NCBI GenBank assembly: GCA_937899835.1
Contig: CALCCE010000291.1
Coordinates: forward strand, 1 to 64,000
DNA length: 64,000 nucleotides
Source: an uncultured Flavobacteriales bacterium
Lineage (GTDB): Bacteria > Bacteroidota > Bacteroidia > Flavobacteriales_G > Salibacteraceae
Direction of reading: 5' to 3'
In this document: positions 44,969-53,208 of the stretch, in pieces
Layout of the letters: every line of letters begins with the position of its first letter
How positions within the stretch are numbered: position 1 is the first letter of the stretch
Position numbers and translations under genes: made by a program
Notes under the pieces: model-generated
What the model saw: only the letters and a program-made list of their open reading frames with translations
Told to the model about the DNA's origin: nothing
The model's database searches: none

Positions 44969-45832
44969 ATGACCTCTATCTCTTTTGGTTTAAACCGATG
45001 GATATTTTTAGTCTCGTTGGGGCTTCTGCCATTTGGAAATTCTGCTACGGCTCAAGCTGATTTCAGGTTGGGCCTGTCGTTAGGCTTTGGTTCTACCAAT
45101 CAAAAAGTAGAGGAAGTGGTAGGAAACAGTGGGGGCGATTTTAGCAAACAATTTTCTAATACGTTTTCCTTTAGCGCCTTGGCTTCCATGATTCCCGATA
45201 CGGGTTTCGGTTGGTCTTCCGGCTTTGAATTGACCCACCAGGAAATGAAGTCTGGATACGGTGATGTTGATCCTAATGCAGAAGCATCCCTTTTTCCTCG
45301 CAATGCAATTGTTCAAGTTACACGGTATGCTATTCCGCTTATGATGCATTACCGTAAGCCCATTGGGCAAAAAGTCCCCGTTTCGATGCAAATAGGAACT
45401 GGCATGTCCCTTGATTTCTACGAACCTTATTCAGGCTATTTTGCCTACACTAGCCCCTATGAAACCGGAGCTTCACGGCTTGATGCTGTTATTTATCAAG
45501 AATACCGGGTTCCCAACGCTGTTTCGGGCTCTGCCCGTCTGGAAGCCAGCTTGGGATATGAATTCTCTCGTGGCGGAAGAGCAGAGCTAGGTGGCCTTCT
45601 CTCATTGGGCTTGCGCAAGATTTACGAAGGTGAATTTTATCTTTTTGAAGATGCAGAGGCGGCATATTTCCCTTTAAAACGAGGGGTTGATTTCAATGAA
45701 ATCGTGACCAATGAAGCACCAGTAGATCATTATAAATACCGCTCCAAAGGCTCTTTCGGAGTAGTATACCTCAGGTATTGGTTGCCGAATATCGTTTTTC
45801 CCTTTGGTGCCAAACAACAAATAAAGGATTGA
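44969..45832 (+). CDS. Outer-membrane beta-barrel protein 3 of the tandem cluster
   Basis: 287 residues, signal peptide ~1-29 (ending NSATAQ). Near-identical architecture to protein 4: LGLSLGFGSTNQKVEEVV, GWSSGFELTHQEMKSGYGD, RYAIPLMMHYRKPIGQ, RGGRAELGGLLSLGLRKIYEGEFY, PVDHYKYRSKGSFGVVYLRY, and the end WLPNIVFPFGAKQ. Clearly a recent paralogue of protein 4; 84-base gap to gene 2. Confidence 0.8.
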   Translation: MTSISFGLNRWIFLVSLGLLPFGNSATAQADFRLGLSLGFGSTNQKVEEVVGNSGGDFSKQFSNTFSFSALASMIPDTGFGWSSGFELTHQEMKSGYGDVDPNAEASLFPRNAIVQVTRYAIPLMMHYRKPIGQKVPVSMQIGTGMSLDFYEPYSGYFAYTSPYETGASRLDAVIYQEYRVPNAVSGSARLEASLGYEFSRGGRAELGGLLSLGLRKIYEGEFYLFEDAEAAYFPLKRGVDFNEIVTNEAPVDHYKYRSKGSFGVVYLRYWLPNIVFPFGAKQQIKD

Positions 45833-46088
45833 ATCAGCAAATGTTTTCCTGTTGGGATGGTTGCATGGTTTCATGGCAACCGGACCGCCTCTCTCAGTTT
45901 TACAAGGTGATGAATACATTCGACCGTGCTCGTTTTGGAAATAACTATTGGTAAGGGTAAACTCGAAAGAGTTTCGGTCTTATAAACAATTGGATAACTT
46001 CCTATAAAGCAGGCAACACTTGCCTGACTTTCCTGTCTATAACTATAGAAGGTTTTCTACTATCTTTAATTTGAAATCTCCAGGCACT

Positions 46089-46967
46089 ATGAATCTCCCG
46101 CGCATCTCCATTCGGCTTCTAACGTTAGTCACTGCTTTCGCCTTGTGCCTGTTTCCATTTGATGCTACCGTATTGGCACAAAGCAACCTCCAATTCGGAC
46201 TGTCGGCAGGATTTGGCTCTACCCGCCAATCGATTAATGAAGTGGTGGCAACCAGTGGGGATAATTTTGGGAACCGTTTTTCATCTACCCTCCCTTTGGG
46301 CATATATGCCTCCATGATCCCTTATAAAGGACTGGGTTGGTCTTCCGGGTTCGAATTGACTTATCAGGAAATGCGGGCGGGATACGGTGACCGTATCAAC
46401 AACAATCCTGATGGAGGTGTACTGTTGACGCCCCGTAATGCGGTGGAGAGCATTACGCGTTATTCCATTCCGCTGATGTTGCATTATCGAAAGCCTGTTT
46501 CCCAATTGGCACCTATCTCAGCACAAATTGGCGCTGGCTTTGCTCTTGACTTCTATGATTCTTATTCCGGTTATTCGGCCACAGGCCAATCCATCGATTC
46601 CGGAACGGTGCAACTGGATGAAGCAGTATACAACAACTACAACATTCCTCACACCGTATCGGGTTCTTTTCGTGTGGAAGCCAATCTTGGGTATGATTTT
46701 ACCCGTGGCGGTAGGTTAGAGCTGGGAGCTTTATTTTCCTTCGGACTTCGGAATATCTACGAGGGAGACTTCTATTATTTTGAAAATGTGGAGGCTCCTG
46801 CTGATCCGCAAGGTTTGCTAATCGATTTTGAAGAATTGGTGAACCGTGAACAGCCGGTAGACCATTACTCTTACACTTCGCGCGGTTCTTACGGCGTATT
46901 GTATATGCGGTATTGGTTACCTCACCTGATTTTTCCCTTTACCAAAAAAGGCAGGAAAACGGAATAA
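46089..46967 (+). CDS. Outer-membrane beta-barrel protein 4 of the tandem cluster
   Basis: 292 residues from ATG 46089, giving a signal peptide ~1-31 ending ATVLAQ; the upstream extension lacks such features. Matches protein 3 almost domain for domain (FGLSAGFGSTRQSINEVV, GWSSGFELTYQEMRAGYGD, RYSIPLMLHYRKPVSQ, RGGRLELGALFSFGLRNIYEGDFY, PVDHYSYTSRGSYGVLYMRYWLPHLIFPF). A 256-base spacer with the hairpin AAACTC-GAAA-GAGTTT (45959-45974) precedes it. Confidence 0.8.
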   Translation: MNLPRISIRLLTLVTAFALCLFPFDATVLAQSNLQFGLSAGFGSTRQSINEVVATSGDNFGNRFSSTLPLGIYASMIPYKGLGWSSGFELTYQEMRAGYGDRINNNPDGGVLLTPRNAVESITRYSIPLMLHYRKPVSQLAPISAQIGAGFALDFYDSYSGYSATGQSIDSGTVQLDEAVYNNYNIPHTVSGSFRVEANLGYDFTRGGRLELGALFSFGLRNIYEGDFYYFENVEAPADPQGLLIDFEELVNREQPVDHYSYTSRGSYGVLYMRYWLPHLIFPFTKKGRKTE

Positions 46968-47073
46968 GTAGAAAAAATCCATTTTTCTTTATGGAAAAGG
47001 TGGTTTTGGGGACCTAAGAAATAATAAACGACCGGTTTAAAACCCAACTTCCCGGTTCCCCAATTTCTGCCAC

Positions 47074-47391
47074 ATGTACCAACCCTTGTATCGCCCTGCG
47101 AGCGAACAATCGCAGCGTTCCGACATCTTTGTGACCCAACGCCCCAAGCAATTGCTTTTCGATCTTTGGATTTATTGTCCCCAAAAGCAAGCCGTAAGTG
47201 TTAAGGTAGTGAGCCGCAAAGGTGATGTTTATTTTGGCTTACAGCTCGATGCTTTTCAAGGAAGCTTAGAGCGGATGCTGGACCTCACTTCACTGCCGGA
47301 AGGCATCTACATGATACAGGTTATTTTCAAGGGCAAGACCTTTTATAAACGCCTTGCGGTTCCTGCTAAAAGCAGCCTTAGAGCTTTGTAA
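47074..47391 (+). CDS. Stand-alone T9SS tail-like small protein
   Basis: 105 residues without a signal peptide. The second half looks like a Por_Secre_tail (T9SS type A) domain: VSVKVVSRKGDVYF, then ERMLDLTSLPEGIYMIQVIFKGKTFYKRLAV, matching the LPxGIYxLxV-x-G-xxxxxKxxV pattern. Such a domain normally sits at the C-terminus of a large exported protein. Here it is a gene of its own, lacks an export signal, and overlaps the 3' end of the convergent adhesin gene by 14 bases. It may be a cytoplasmic relic or a regulator. Confidence 0.62.
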   Translation: MYQPLYRPASEQSQRSDIFVTQRPKQLLFDLWIYCPQKQAVSVKVVSRKGDVYFGLQLDAFQGSLERMLDLTSLPEGIYMIQVIFKGKTFYKRLAVPAKSSLRAL

Positions 47392-49957
47392 GAGGAAGAA
47401 TAGCCCTTCGGGACCCTGCAGTTAGTTCTATCCAGTAACTCCCAGAAGATAAGTACTCTATCGAAAGGCCTTCATTTTCGGGTAAAAGCATCCCACGGCC
47501 TACTTCAACGCCCCGCAGGTCAACGATTCTCCAATGCAGGTTTTGCGCTTGATCTGATACTATTGCTACTTTTCCATAACTGGGATTGGGGAATACCCGA
47601 ATGCCTGGAATTGTTTTCCAGGAAGCAATGCCTACTGAGCTACCCACTGTATCACTAAAAGCCATTTCACAACCGTTTTGATCGGTTGCTACTCCGCTAT
47701 AGTTGCCCGGAGTTAGCAGGTTGAAAGTGGAATTAGATTGTGTACCAATGCCACTCACGGTATACGAAAAGGGGGGAGTGCCTCCACTGGCTTGTACAGT
47801 AAGGGAGCCATTGCCAGTTCCATTATCGGGAGTGGTGTTGGTTGTTACCTGAATGAGGGGTGGCTCAGGCAGCACAAAATCAAGTGTGTCGTTACAGCCT
47901 TGGGTATCTGCTACAATCACTTGGTAGTTTCCTCCCGATAAATTGAGGAAAAAATCATTGGCTTGAAAAGGACTGCCGTTCAAGCTATAACTGAATGGAC
48001 CATTGCTACCGGAAGCCTGTATGGCAATGGCTCCGGTACTGTCTCCGTGGCAATCGATGGCTTGTTGGGTGATGTTGTCAATTTCAGGACTTCCCAGGTT
48101 GGGCAATTGAAGCAAAGAGTCGTAGGTACAGCCCAAAGCATCTTCCACCAAAATAAACTGACTACCCGAATTGAGACCGGTAAAAGTATTGTTGGTACTA
48201 AGGCTGACCCCCGTTGCACCGTACAGATAGGGCGGCACTCCTCCCGCGGCTTGTACGACTACATCGTGTAGATCGCTGCACGCGGTGCTGGTAATGTTTG
48301 CAGTAGTGGACATTGACGGAAAAACCCACAATTCGAAGCTTTCGATTTTCACACATCCACTACCGTTGGAGATGGTAACGCTCACTTCTTGGGTTCCCGA
48401 TTGATTGAAAAAAGCACCGGTGGCGAATCCAAAAGGCGAGTTCACCTGCGACATGGGCTCCCACAAAATACTGTAGGTGCCGGGAGAGGTAGGTACTGCC
48501 GATAGCTGCGCAGTGTCTCCTAAACACAGGGAATCGATGTCTTGGCTGGTCATGTAAGTGAAGTTACCGCCCACATTGATGGTAACTGTATCCAGGTTGT
48601 CAGTTGGAAGATTACTACTAACCAGGTACGTGGTAGTGGTGGCAGGAGTAGCGATGGGGTTGGCGCAAGGGTTGCAACTGAAATTCGTACCGATCAAGAT
48701 CGGATCGCCAGAAATTACCGACCAATTGAAAACGGTACCTCCTTGCGTGGCTAAAATGACGGTATCGCCAGTGCACACCGTGGGATCGGCAATAGTGTAA
48801 GTGCCATCGTTTACTTTGATACGAACCACTTTGTTGATTCTACTGATCACCGGGCATGGATTGTCTTCTAACTGAAAATTCAAATAGTACCATCCAGCGG
48901 GCAACGTAGAGGCCCACCAGTTGACGGAAACGGTAAGTGGATTTTGGCCACTCACGGTAAAACTGGCTCCCGGCAAAATGGAGTTGAGGTTGGTAGTGAG
49001 TGCCAATACATCGCCCGAATTGGCATCGTCGAACGTTAGGTCGAACGCCAAAGTATCGCCAGTGAGCAATTCTATCGACATGGAATCCAAGAGGGTATTT
49101 CCTGGACCTACATTGGTGACTCCACCGTTGATCAGTTGGGGAGATTGATTGCCACAAAAGTTTAAAGTGATGGGGAAATCACGTTTTACCTGGCCCAACC
49201 AAACCCCGTTGCGGTATTCGTCTACCGTAATCACGATTACAAAACTACCTCCTTGAGTAGTGTTGAAATCGAGTTGGCCCGTGTTGGGATTGATGGTGAG
49301 GGTAGGCATCGGTGCCGGGCCAGTAAAACCTGTGTTGTAGGGGGCAAGGCCGTTGATGCTTCCCAAAGCAGTATCCAGAGAAAACACCAGACTATCACCG
49401 TCGGGGTCACTGGCTGCCACATTGAAGGATTGAGGCTGGCTGGAACATAAATTGGGAATGGGATTGCCGTGGAACACCGGGCTTTGATTGCAAACACCGG
49501 CTCCGGTATTGATTTGTGCATCGAAAACCAAGGCTGGAGTACCTGATAGGTTGAGGGTAGTTGCCCGGCAACATTCTAAGAAAGCCACCCGCCATTGACT
49601 GCAAATCGGGGTAAGCACTGCAATGCCAGTGTAGGTATGCACCGTAAACGCGGGAAAAGTCATGCAATCTACAGGAATCGTAGAACAGAGCTGTGCGATA
49701 GTATCTCCGTTGACATTGGCAGTGCTAACGGTTTGGGTGAAAGCGGCTCCACAGGAGCTGGTCCATTCCAAGGTTCGGGTAGTGGCAGGAAGGGGAGCGC
49801 TACAATCCCTTGTGAACTGCAGGGTGATCAAAAAAGAATCCTGTCCAACGCATTCGTAAGCAATGTTGCCCCCAGGTATGTGAACGGCTTTCACTGGTGC
49901 GAAGCTGAACAGGCCTATCAGCAAGGTCAACAGCAACAGTAAAGGATAAATTTTCAT
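47378..49957 (-). CDS. Large T9SS-exported adhesin with SprB-like repeats
   Basis: 859 residues from ATG 49957 (MKIYPLLLLLTLLIGLF, signal peptide to VKA). N-terminal beta-rich region with several Cys (GQDSFLITLQFTRDCSAP; VAFLECCRA), a cadherin-like part (AASDPDGDSLVFSLD), PKD-like segments (CTGDTVILATQGGTVFNWS; DSLCLGDTAQLSA), then three SprB-like repeats ~600-770 (QAAGGVPPYLYG, QASGSNGPFSYSLNG, QASGGTPPFSYTVSG). The C-terminal T9SS type A tail (~785-859) starts IRVFPNPSYGKVAI and ends RRAILPLTKL. Role: surface-anchored or secreted adhesin (family knowledge plus inference). Convergent, 14-base overlap with the small tail-like gene. Confidence 0.9.
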   Translation of the reverse strand: MKIYPLLLLLTLLIGLFSFAPVKAVHIPGGNIAYECVGQDSFLITLQFTRDCSAPLPATTRTLEWTSSCGAAFTQTVSTANVNGDTIAQLCSTIPVDCMTFPAFTVHTYTGIAVLTPICSQWRVAFLECCRATTLNLSGTPALVFDAQINTGAGVCNQSPVFHGNPIPNLCSSQPQSFNVAASDPDGDSLVFSLDTALGSINGLAPYNTGFTGPAPMPTLTINPNTGQLDFNTTQGGSFVIVITVDEYRNGVWLGQVKRDFPITLNFCGNQSPQLINGGVTNVGPGNTLLDSMSIELLTGDTLAFDLTFDDANSGDVLALTTNLNSILPGASFTVSGQNPLTVSVNWWASTLPAGWYYLNFQLEDNPCPVISRINKVVRIKVNDGTYTIADPTVCTGDTVILATQGGTVFNWSVISGDPILIGTNFSCNPCANPIATPATTTTYLVSSNLPTDNLDTVTINVGGNFTYMTSQDIDSLCLGDTAQLSAVPTSPGTYSILWEPMSQVNSPFGFATGAFFNQSGTQEVSVTISNGSGCVKIESFELWVFPSMSTTANITSTACSDLHDVVVQAAGGVPPYLYGATGVSLSTNNTFTGLNSGSQFILVEDALGCTYDSLLQLPNLGSPEIDNITQQAIDCHGDSTGAIAIQASGSNGPFSYSLNGSPFQANDFFLNLSGGNYQVIVADTQGCNDTLDFVLPEPPLIQVTTNTTPDNGTGNGSLTVQASGGTPPFSYTVSGIGTQSNSTFNLLTPGNYSGVATDQNGCEMAFSDTVGSSVGIASWKTIPGIRVFPNPSYGKVAIVSDQAQNLHWRIVDLRGVEVGRGMLLPENEGLSIEYLSSGSYWIELTAGSRRAILPLTKL

Positions 49958-50109
49958 AGAAAAAGCGTTAGAACTCCGAAGTGATCTTTTAACAGAAACG
50001 GACAGGCAATAGTTGTACAAATGGTTAAGGTATTGAAAATGAAAATTTTGAACCTCAATTTGCAGGAAAATCCTTCTTTGGTTCGGTTAAACCCAATGAT
50101 CTTTTCTGT

Positions 50110-50117
50110 TACTTTTG
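50110..50117 (+). promoter_or_regulatory. Candidate -7 box for the SGNH-hydrolase-like gene
   Basis: TACTTTTG matches TAnnTTTG, ~51 bases before the ATG at 50169 in the divergent spacer. No clear -33 TTG. Confidence 0.4.
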
Positions 50118-50168
50118 ATTTGAATTCAGTTGAATCTTGTTCATTTACCACCCATTTTTCGCCAGGTC

Positions 50169-51377
50169 ATGAGTCGTAATCCAAGGAAATCTAAAGCCAA
50201 GAAGCCCAAACGCAAAGGGCTGAACATTGTGTTGTACATTCTCGGCTTATTGGTGTTTCAGGAGCTTATTTTTAGGTGGCTTTTTCCTTTGCCCGATTTG
50301 GCCAACTTCAACCGGGTAGAATTTCAGGCTACGGGTAACATGCAGCCTACTTCGGCTAACTACGTGCGAAAAGTAGACATGCACTGGCGGTCTACGCCAG
50401 ATACGAATGCTACCTTTCATTACCTCATGAACGCTTATGGATTTCGCGATAAGGATTGGGATTTGGAGAAATCGTCCGGCACCGATCGAATCATGTTTAT
50501 CGGCGATAGTTTTGTGGAAGGCATGATGGTAGAAGAGGAGAAAAACATTCCCAGCACCTTTGAGGCTTTGGCTACCGCCGATGGGCGTTCGGTTGAAACC
50601 ATGAACCTGGGCATGATGGGTGTAGGCGTACCGCACTACAAAAGTTTGATGTACAATGCACTGCCTAAGTTCAACCCCGATGAGGTGATCTTAGTATTGT
50701 ACGCCAATGATGTAGCGATTGATAACGAAACTGGTATTCGGGGCATCAAATTTACCAGCTATTCCTCCACCCGGCCCCGACTTTTGGAATTGTTCGATAT
50801 GGCGGGCAGAAAAGAGCCCCTGCCATTTCGGTGGCACATCCGGGAAGATAGTTTTTACAAGCCGGTGCCAAGCCCACAAAATCCCTGGACAACCAACGAG
50901 CAAGAATACCGGCAATATGTGACCCCTCAAATCGCAGAGGCCATGAAAGCGGCTGACTTCAACTATTTTCGAATCAATTGGGTACAGCAAGAGCAAAACT
51001 ACCTCCGAGCCAAAGTAGATTTGGGCAAAGACCTTGGTATCTTTAAAAAGCTGGCCGACCAAAACAACACTCCACTTCGCATCGTCTACATTCCTTCACG
51101 GCATCAGGTCACCAATTATTACTACCAGTTTGAACGCAAGTGTTGCTTAACATGTCCTGGTATGATCGACATGACCGGCCCTGAATATCAGGTACATGCC
51201 GCTATGTTGGCGCAGCGTTGTCAACAGCTGGGATTGCCTTTTCTGGACCTTACTCCACTGGTAAAATCTGCTGAAGATACAGAAAACCACCTCTATTGGG
51301 ATTATGACGATCACATGCGCGGAAAAGGTTACCAAATGATGGCCCGCGAGATCTATCGTTGGGCAGCAGAAAAATAA
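50169..51377 (+). CDS. Membrane-anchored SGNH/GDSL-hydrolase-like protein
   Basis: 402 residues from ATG 50169 (MSRNPRKSKAKKPKRKG), a very basic start followed by one membrane anchor ~18-38. The body is SGNH-like: MFIGDSFVEGMM with nucleophile S114, oxyanion-type NLGMMGVGVPHYKSL, NDVAIDN, and a C-terminal DDHMRGKGY with H382. This is the layout of periplasmic O-acyl-transfer/esterase proteins acting on surface polysaccharides, which is plausible but not proven here. Single gene; its 3' side runs into a strong bidirectional terminator. Confidence 0.8.
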   Translation: MSRNPRKSKAKKPKRKGLNIVLYILGLLVFQELIFRWLFPLPDLANFNRVEFQATGNMQPTSANYVRKVDMHWRSTPDTNATFHYLMNAYGFRDKDWDLEKSSGTDRIMFIGDSFVEGMMVEEEKNIPSTFEALATADGRSVETMNLGMMGVGVPHYKSLMYNALPKFNPDEVILVLYANDVAIDNETGIRGIKFTSYSSTRPRLLELFDMAGRKEPLPFRWHIREDSFYKPVPSPQNPWTTNEQEYRQYVTPQIAEAMKAADFNYFRINWVQQEQNYLRAKVDLGKDLGIFKKLADQNNTPLRIVYIPSRHQVTNYYYQFERKCCLTCPGMIDMTGPEYQVHAAMLAQRCQQLGLPFLDLTPLVKSAEDTENHLYWDYDDHMRGKGYQMMAREIYRWAAEK

Positions 51378-51672
51378 TTTTTCACTTCAGGCAGCACTTT
51401 GTTCGAATGCGCGGTCTTACTAACGACAACGCATTTATAGGATGACTGCACCCGAAAAAAATTTACCAAGCTCTTTACAGGCACTTACCTCTTTTTTGCC
51501 TGTAAGTAGCACTCCAGATAATACACATGTGTCTGCTAACCGATTAAGAAGGATATTGTCCTTCCAAGGAACCCGACCCAATGTTCGGCAGCGAAAACGG
51601 CACATGTGGCAATTAGGTTGATCAGCAATCAGATTAAGGTTAAAGCAACATAGCAGATTTACCTAGACTACA
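51378..51672. other. Intergenic region with hairpin and a 59-codon frame
   Basis: About 295 bases. One forward frame of 59 codons (ATG 51442 to stop 51621) has no recognisable domain and no promoter match; I do not call it. A 9-bp perfect hairpin TTACAGGCA / TGCCTGTAA with a 13-base loop is at 51475-51505. No T run follows, so it is not a terminator. Confidence 0.45.
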
Positions 51673-51710
51673 AAAAAAGGCCGGTTTCCCACAGGAAACC
51701 GGCCTTTTTT
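51673..51710. terminator. Strong bidirectional intrinsic terminator
   Basis: A 17-bp perfect stem AAAAAAGGCCGGTTTCC / GGAAACCGGCCTTTTTT with a 4-base CACA loop. Both strands have a T run. It serves the forward SGNH gene and the minus-strand operon that ends at 51730. Confidence 0.93.
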
Positions 51711-51729
51711 GATAGATAACAAATAGGTA

Positions 51730-52203
51730 TCAGTTGTCGAGGTACAATTCGTACTCTGTTTTTTTGCGTTTGAAACCCAACACACATACTGCGCAGCCTT
51801 CTTTCCCGTCAAGAAAACTCACTTCCACATAATACTGCCCGGAGGCCTTACACGTGTAGTCCACTACGTCATATACTTTACCAGTAGATTGACTGTAGTT
51901 GGTCATGATCATCACGTTTTGCGTGTTGTAGATTTTAAAAACCAATTGACCATCAAATTCTTGTGCATTGGCAGAAATGAAACGGTATTTCATTCCCTTG
52001 TTCAAGATCACCGAATACTTGTGGCTGTAGGGTAATTTTCCTTTTTTCGATTTCTTCATCCGGACCTTAATGTCCTTGATGTAGGTGAAATCGTCCAGCA
52101 ACTCGGCAGACACACCGATAAGCTGATCGTTACATTGAGCTGCTGCATAGCGCGTTGGCAGCCAAAGTAACACTGCTATCAAGAGCAATAACCTAACTTT
52201 CAT
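51730..52203 (-). CDS. Small secreted protein at the end of the ABC-transporter operon
   Basis: 157 residues. Signal peptide ~1-22 (VRLLLLIAVLLWLP to YAAAQ), then a beta-rich mature domain with Cys at AQCNDQ, YTCKASG and CAVCVLGF, and a basic tail. The YTCKASGQYYVEVSFLDG segment looks like a C2- or PPC-like beta-sandwich edge. No family recognised; conserved small proteins of this type accompany lipoproteins in Bacteroidota (inference). Three bases separate it from the lipoprotein gene; a strong terminator follows. Confidence 0.68.
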   Translation of the reverse strand: MKVRLLLLIAVLLWLPTRYAAAQCNDQLIGVSAELLDDFTYIKDIKVRMKKSKKGKLPYSHKYSVILNKGMKYRFISANAQEFDGQLVFKIYNTQNVMIMTNYSQSTGKVYDVVDYTCKASGQYYVEVSFLDGKEGCAVCVLGFKRKKTEYELYLDN

Positions 52204-52206
52204 TCC

Positions 52207-53106
52207 TTAAATAATTTGCGACCGAATCTCATTCAAGAGATTGGTAATGTTGTTGAACGTTTCGTCTGTCATTTCAATGGTGCTGGTGGAATTGTCTTCC
52301 AATACCAGCACCCCGTCAATTTCAACGGGCTCTGGTTCTGCGTAGGTGTAGGTGATGGTCACTTGATCGAACTGCGCTTTGAGGTTGTTAAGCTTTGCGA
52401 TTAGTTTGGTCATGTTCTTGTCTTGCTCGTAAGCCGAAAGAATCAGAATCAGATTATCCAGCGTTACTTTCTGTTCACCGATTCGCTCTACGATGTCTTG
52501 ATTGCCACTTTGTTTGGCCACCTGCGATGCAATGTACACGCCTTCTAACCAGGTTCCGGTAAGAATTAGTGCGCTAATGTTGCCACGATTGTTTTGCCGC
52601 AGGTAATCGTCCATCTGGTTAAAACCAGTGGTAGTGATGTACAACAACGAATCGATATTTTGACTGGAAGAAGCCAGACGCTTTAAAATGTTGAAATCGA
52701 AGAATTGCCCTACTTTCAGGTCGTCGGCGAGTCCTTTTACAGCGCCTATGTAACTGATGCTGGAAACCGTTTTCTCATAGATGTTCATGTAGCCGAGATC
52801 TGCACCATAAACACCCAAATTCAACGCCTTTTTGTGGTTGTTGACATAGTTTTTAGAGTTTTCGGTGTTGTTGAGCATTTTGTCAGAAAACTCGGCTCCG
52901 GAGGATCGGATCATTTCAGTCATCTCCAGTGGAGAAGGGATAGAGTAAATCAAATCTTCAATACTCTCCTTAGAAACTTTGGGTTTTACCTCGGCTTCTT
53001 TCTTGAAGTCTTCGCCGAGTTCCTCGTCAATACTTTTCTGGTCGCCTGAAGAGCATGCATAGCCCATCATTATAATGGCCATCAGGTATAGTATGTGTCT
53101 TTTCAT
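52207..53106 (-). CDS. Lipoprotein of unknown function
   Basis: 299 residues from ATG 53106; ATG 53109 directly before it is an equal choice. Lipobox MGYAC followed by SSGDQKSIDEELGEDF. The body is almost wholly helical, with regularly spaced hydrophobic residues and NNHKKALNLGVYGADLGYMNIYEKT. No catalytic motif. It lies 102 bases downstream of the ABC transporter gene with no terminator between, so it is likely a component or partner of that system on the periplasmic side (inference). Confidence 0.72.
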   Translation of the reverse strand: MKRHILYLMAIIMMGYACSSGDQKSIDEELGEDFKKEAEVKPKVSKESIEDLIYSIPSPLEMTEMIRSSGAEFSDKMLNNTENSKNYVNNHKKALNLGVYGADLGYMNIYEKTVSSISYIGAVKGLADDLKVGQFFDFNILKRLASSSQNIDSLLYITTTGFNQMDDYLRQNNRGNISALILTGTWLEGVYIASQVAKQSGNQDIVERIGEQKVTLDNLILILSAYEQDKNMTKLIAKLNNLKAQFDQVTITYTYAEPEPVEIDGVLVLEDNSTSTIEMTDETFNNITNLLNEIRSQII

Positions 53107-53208
53107 CATTTTTTGGTGTTGTAGATTGATAATCTTCTTTTCCAAAAGGGGGTAGGGTCCCTCCTACGTGAATTGTCTCAATAGGTTCTCCTTTTTTTGG
53201 AAATCCGG

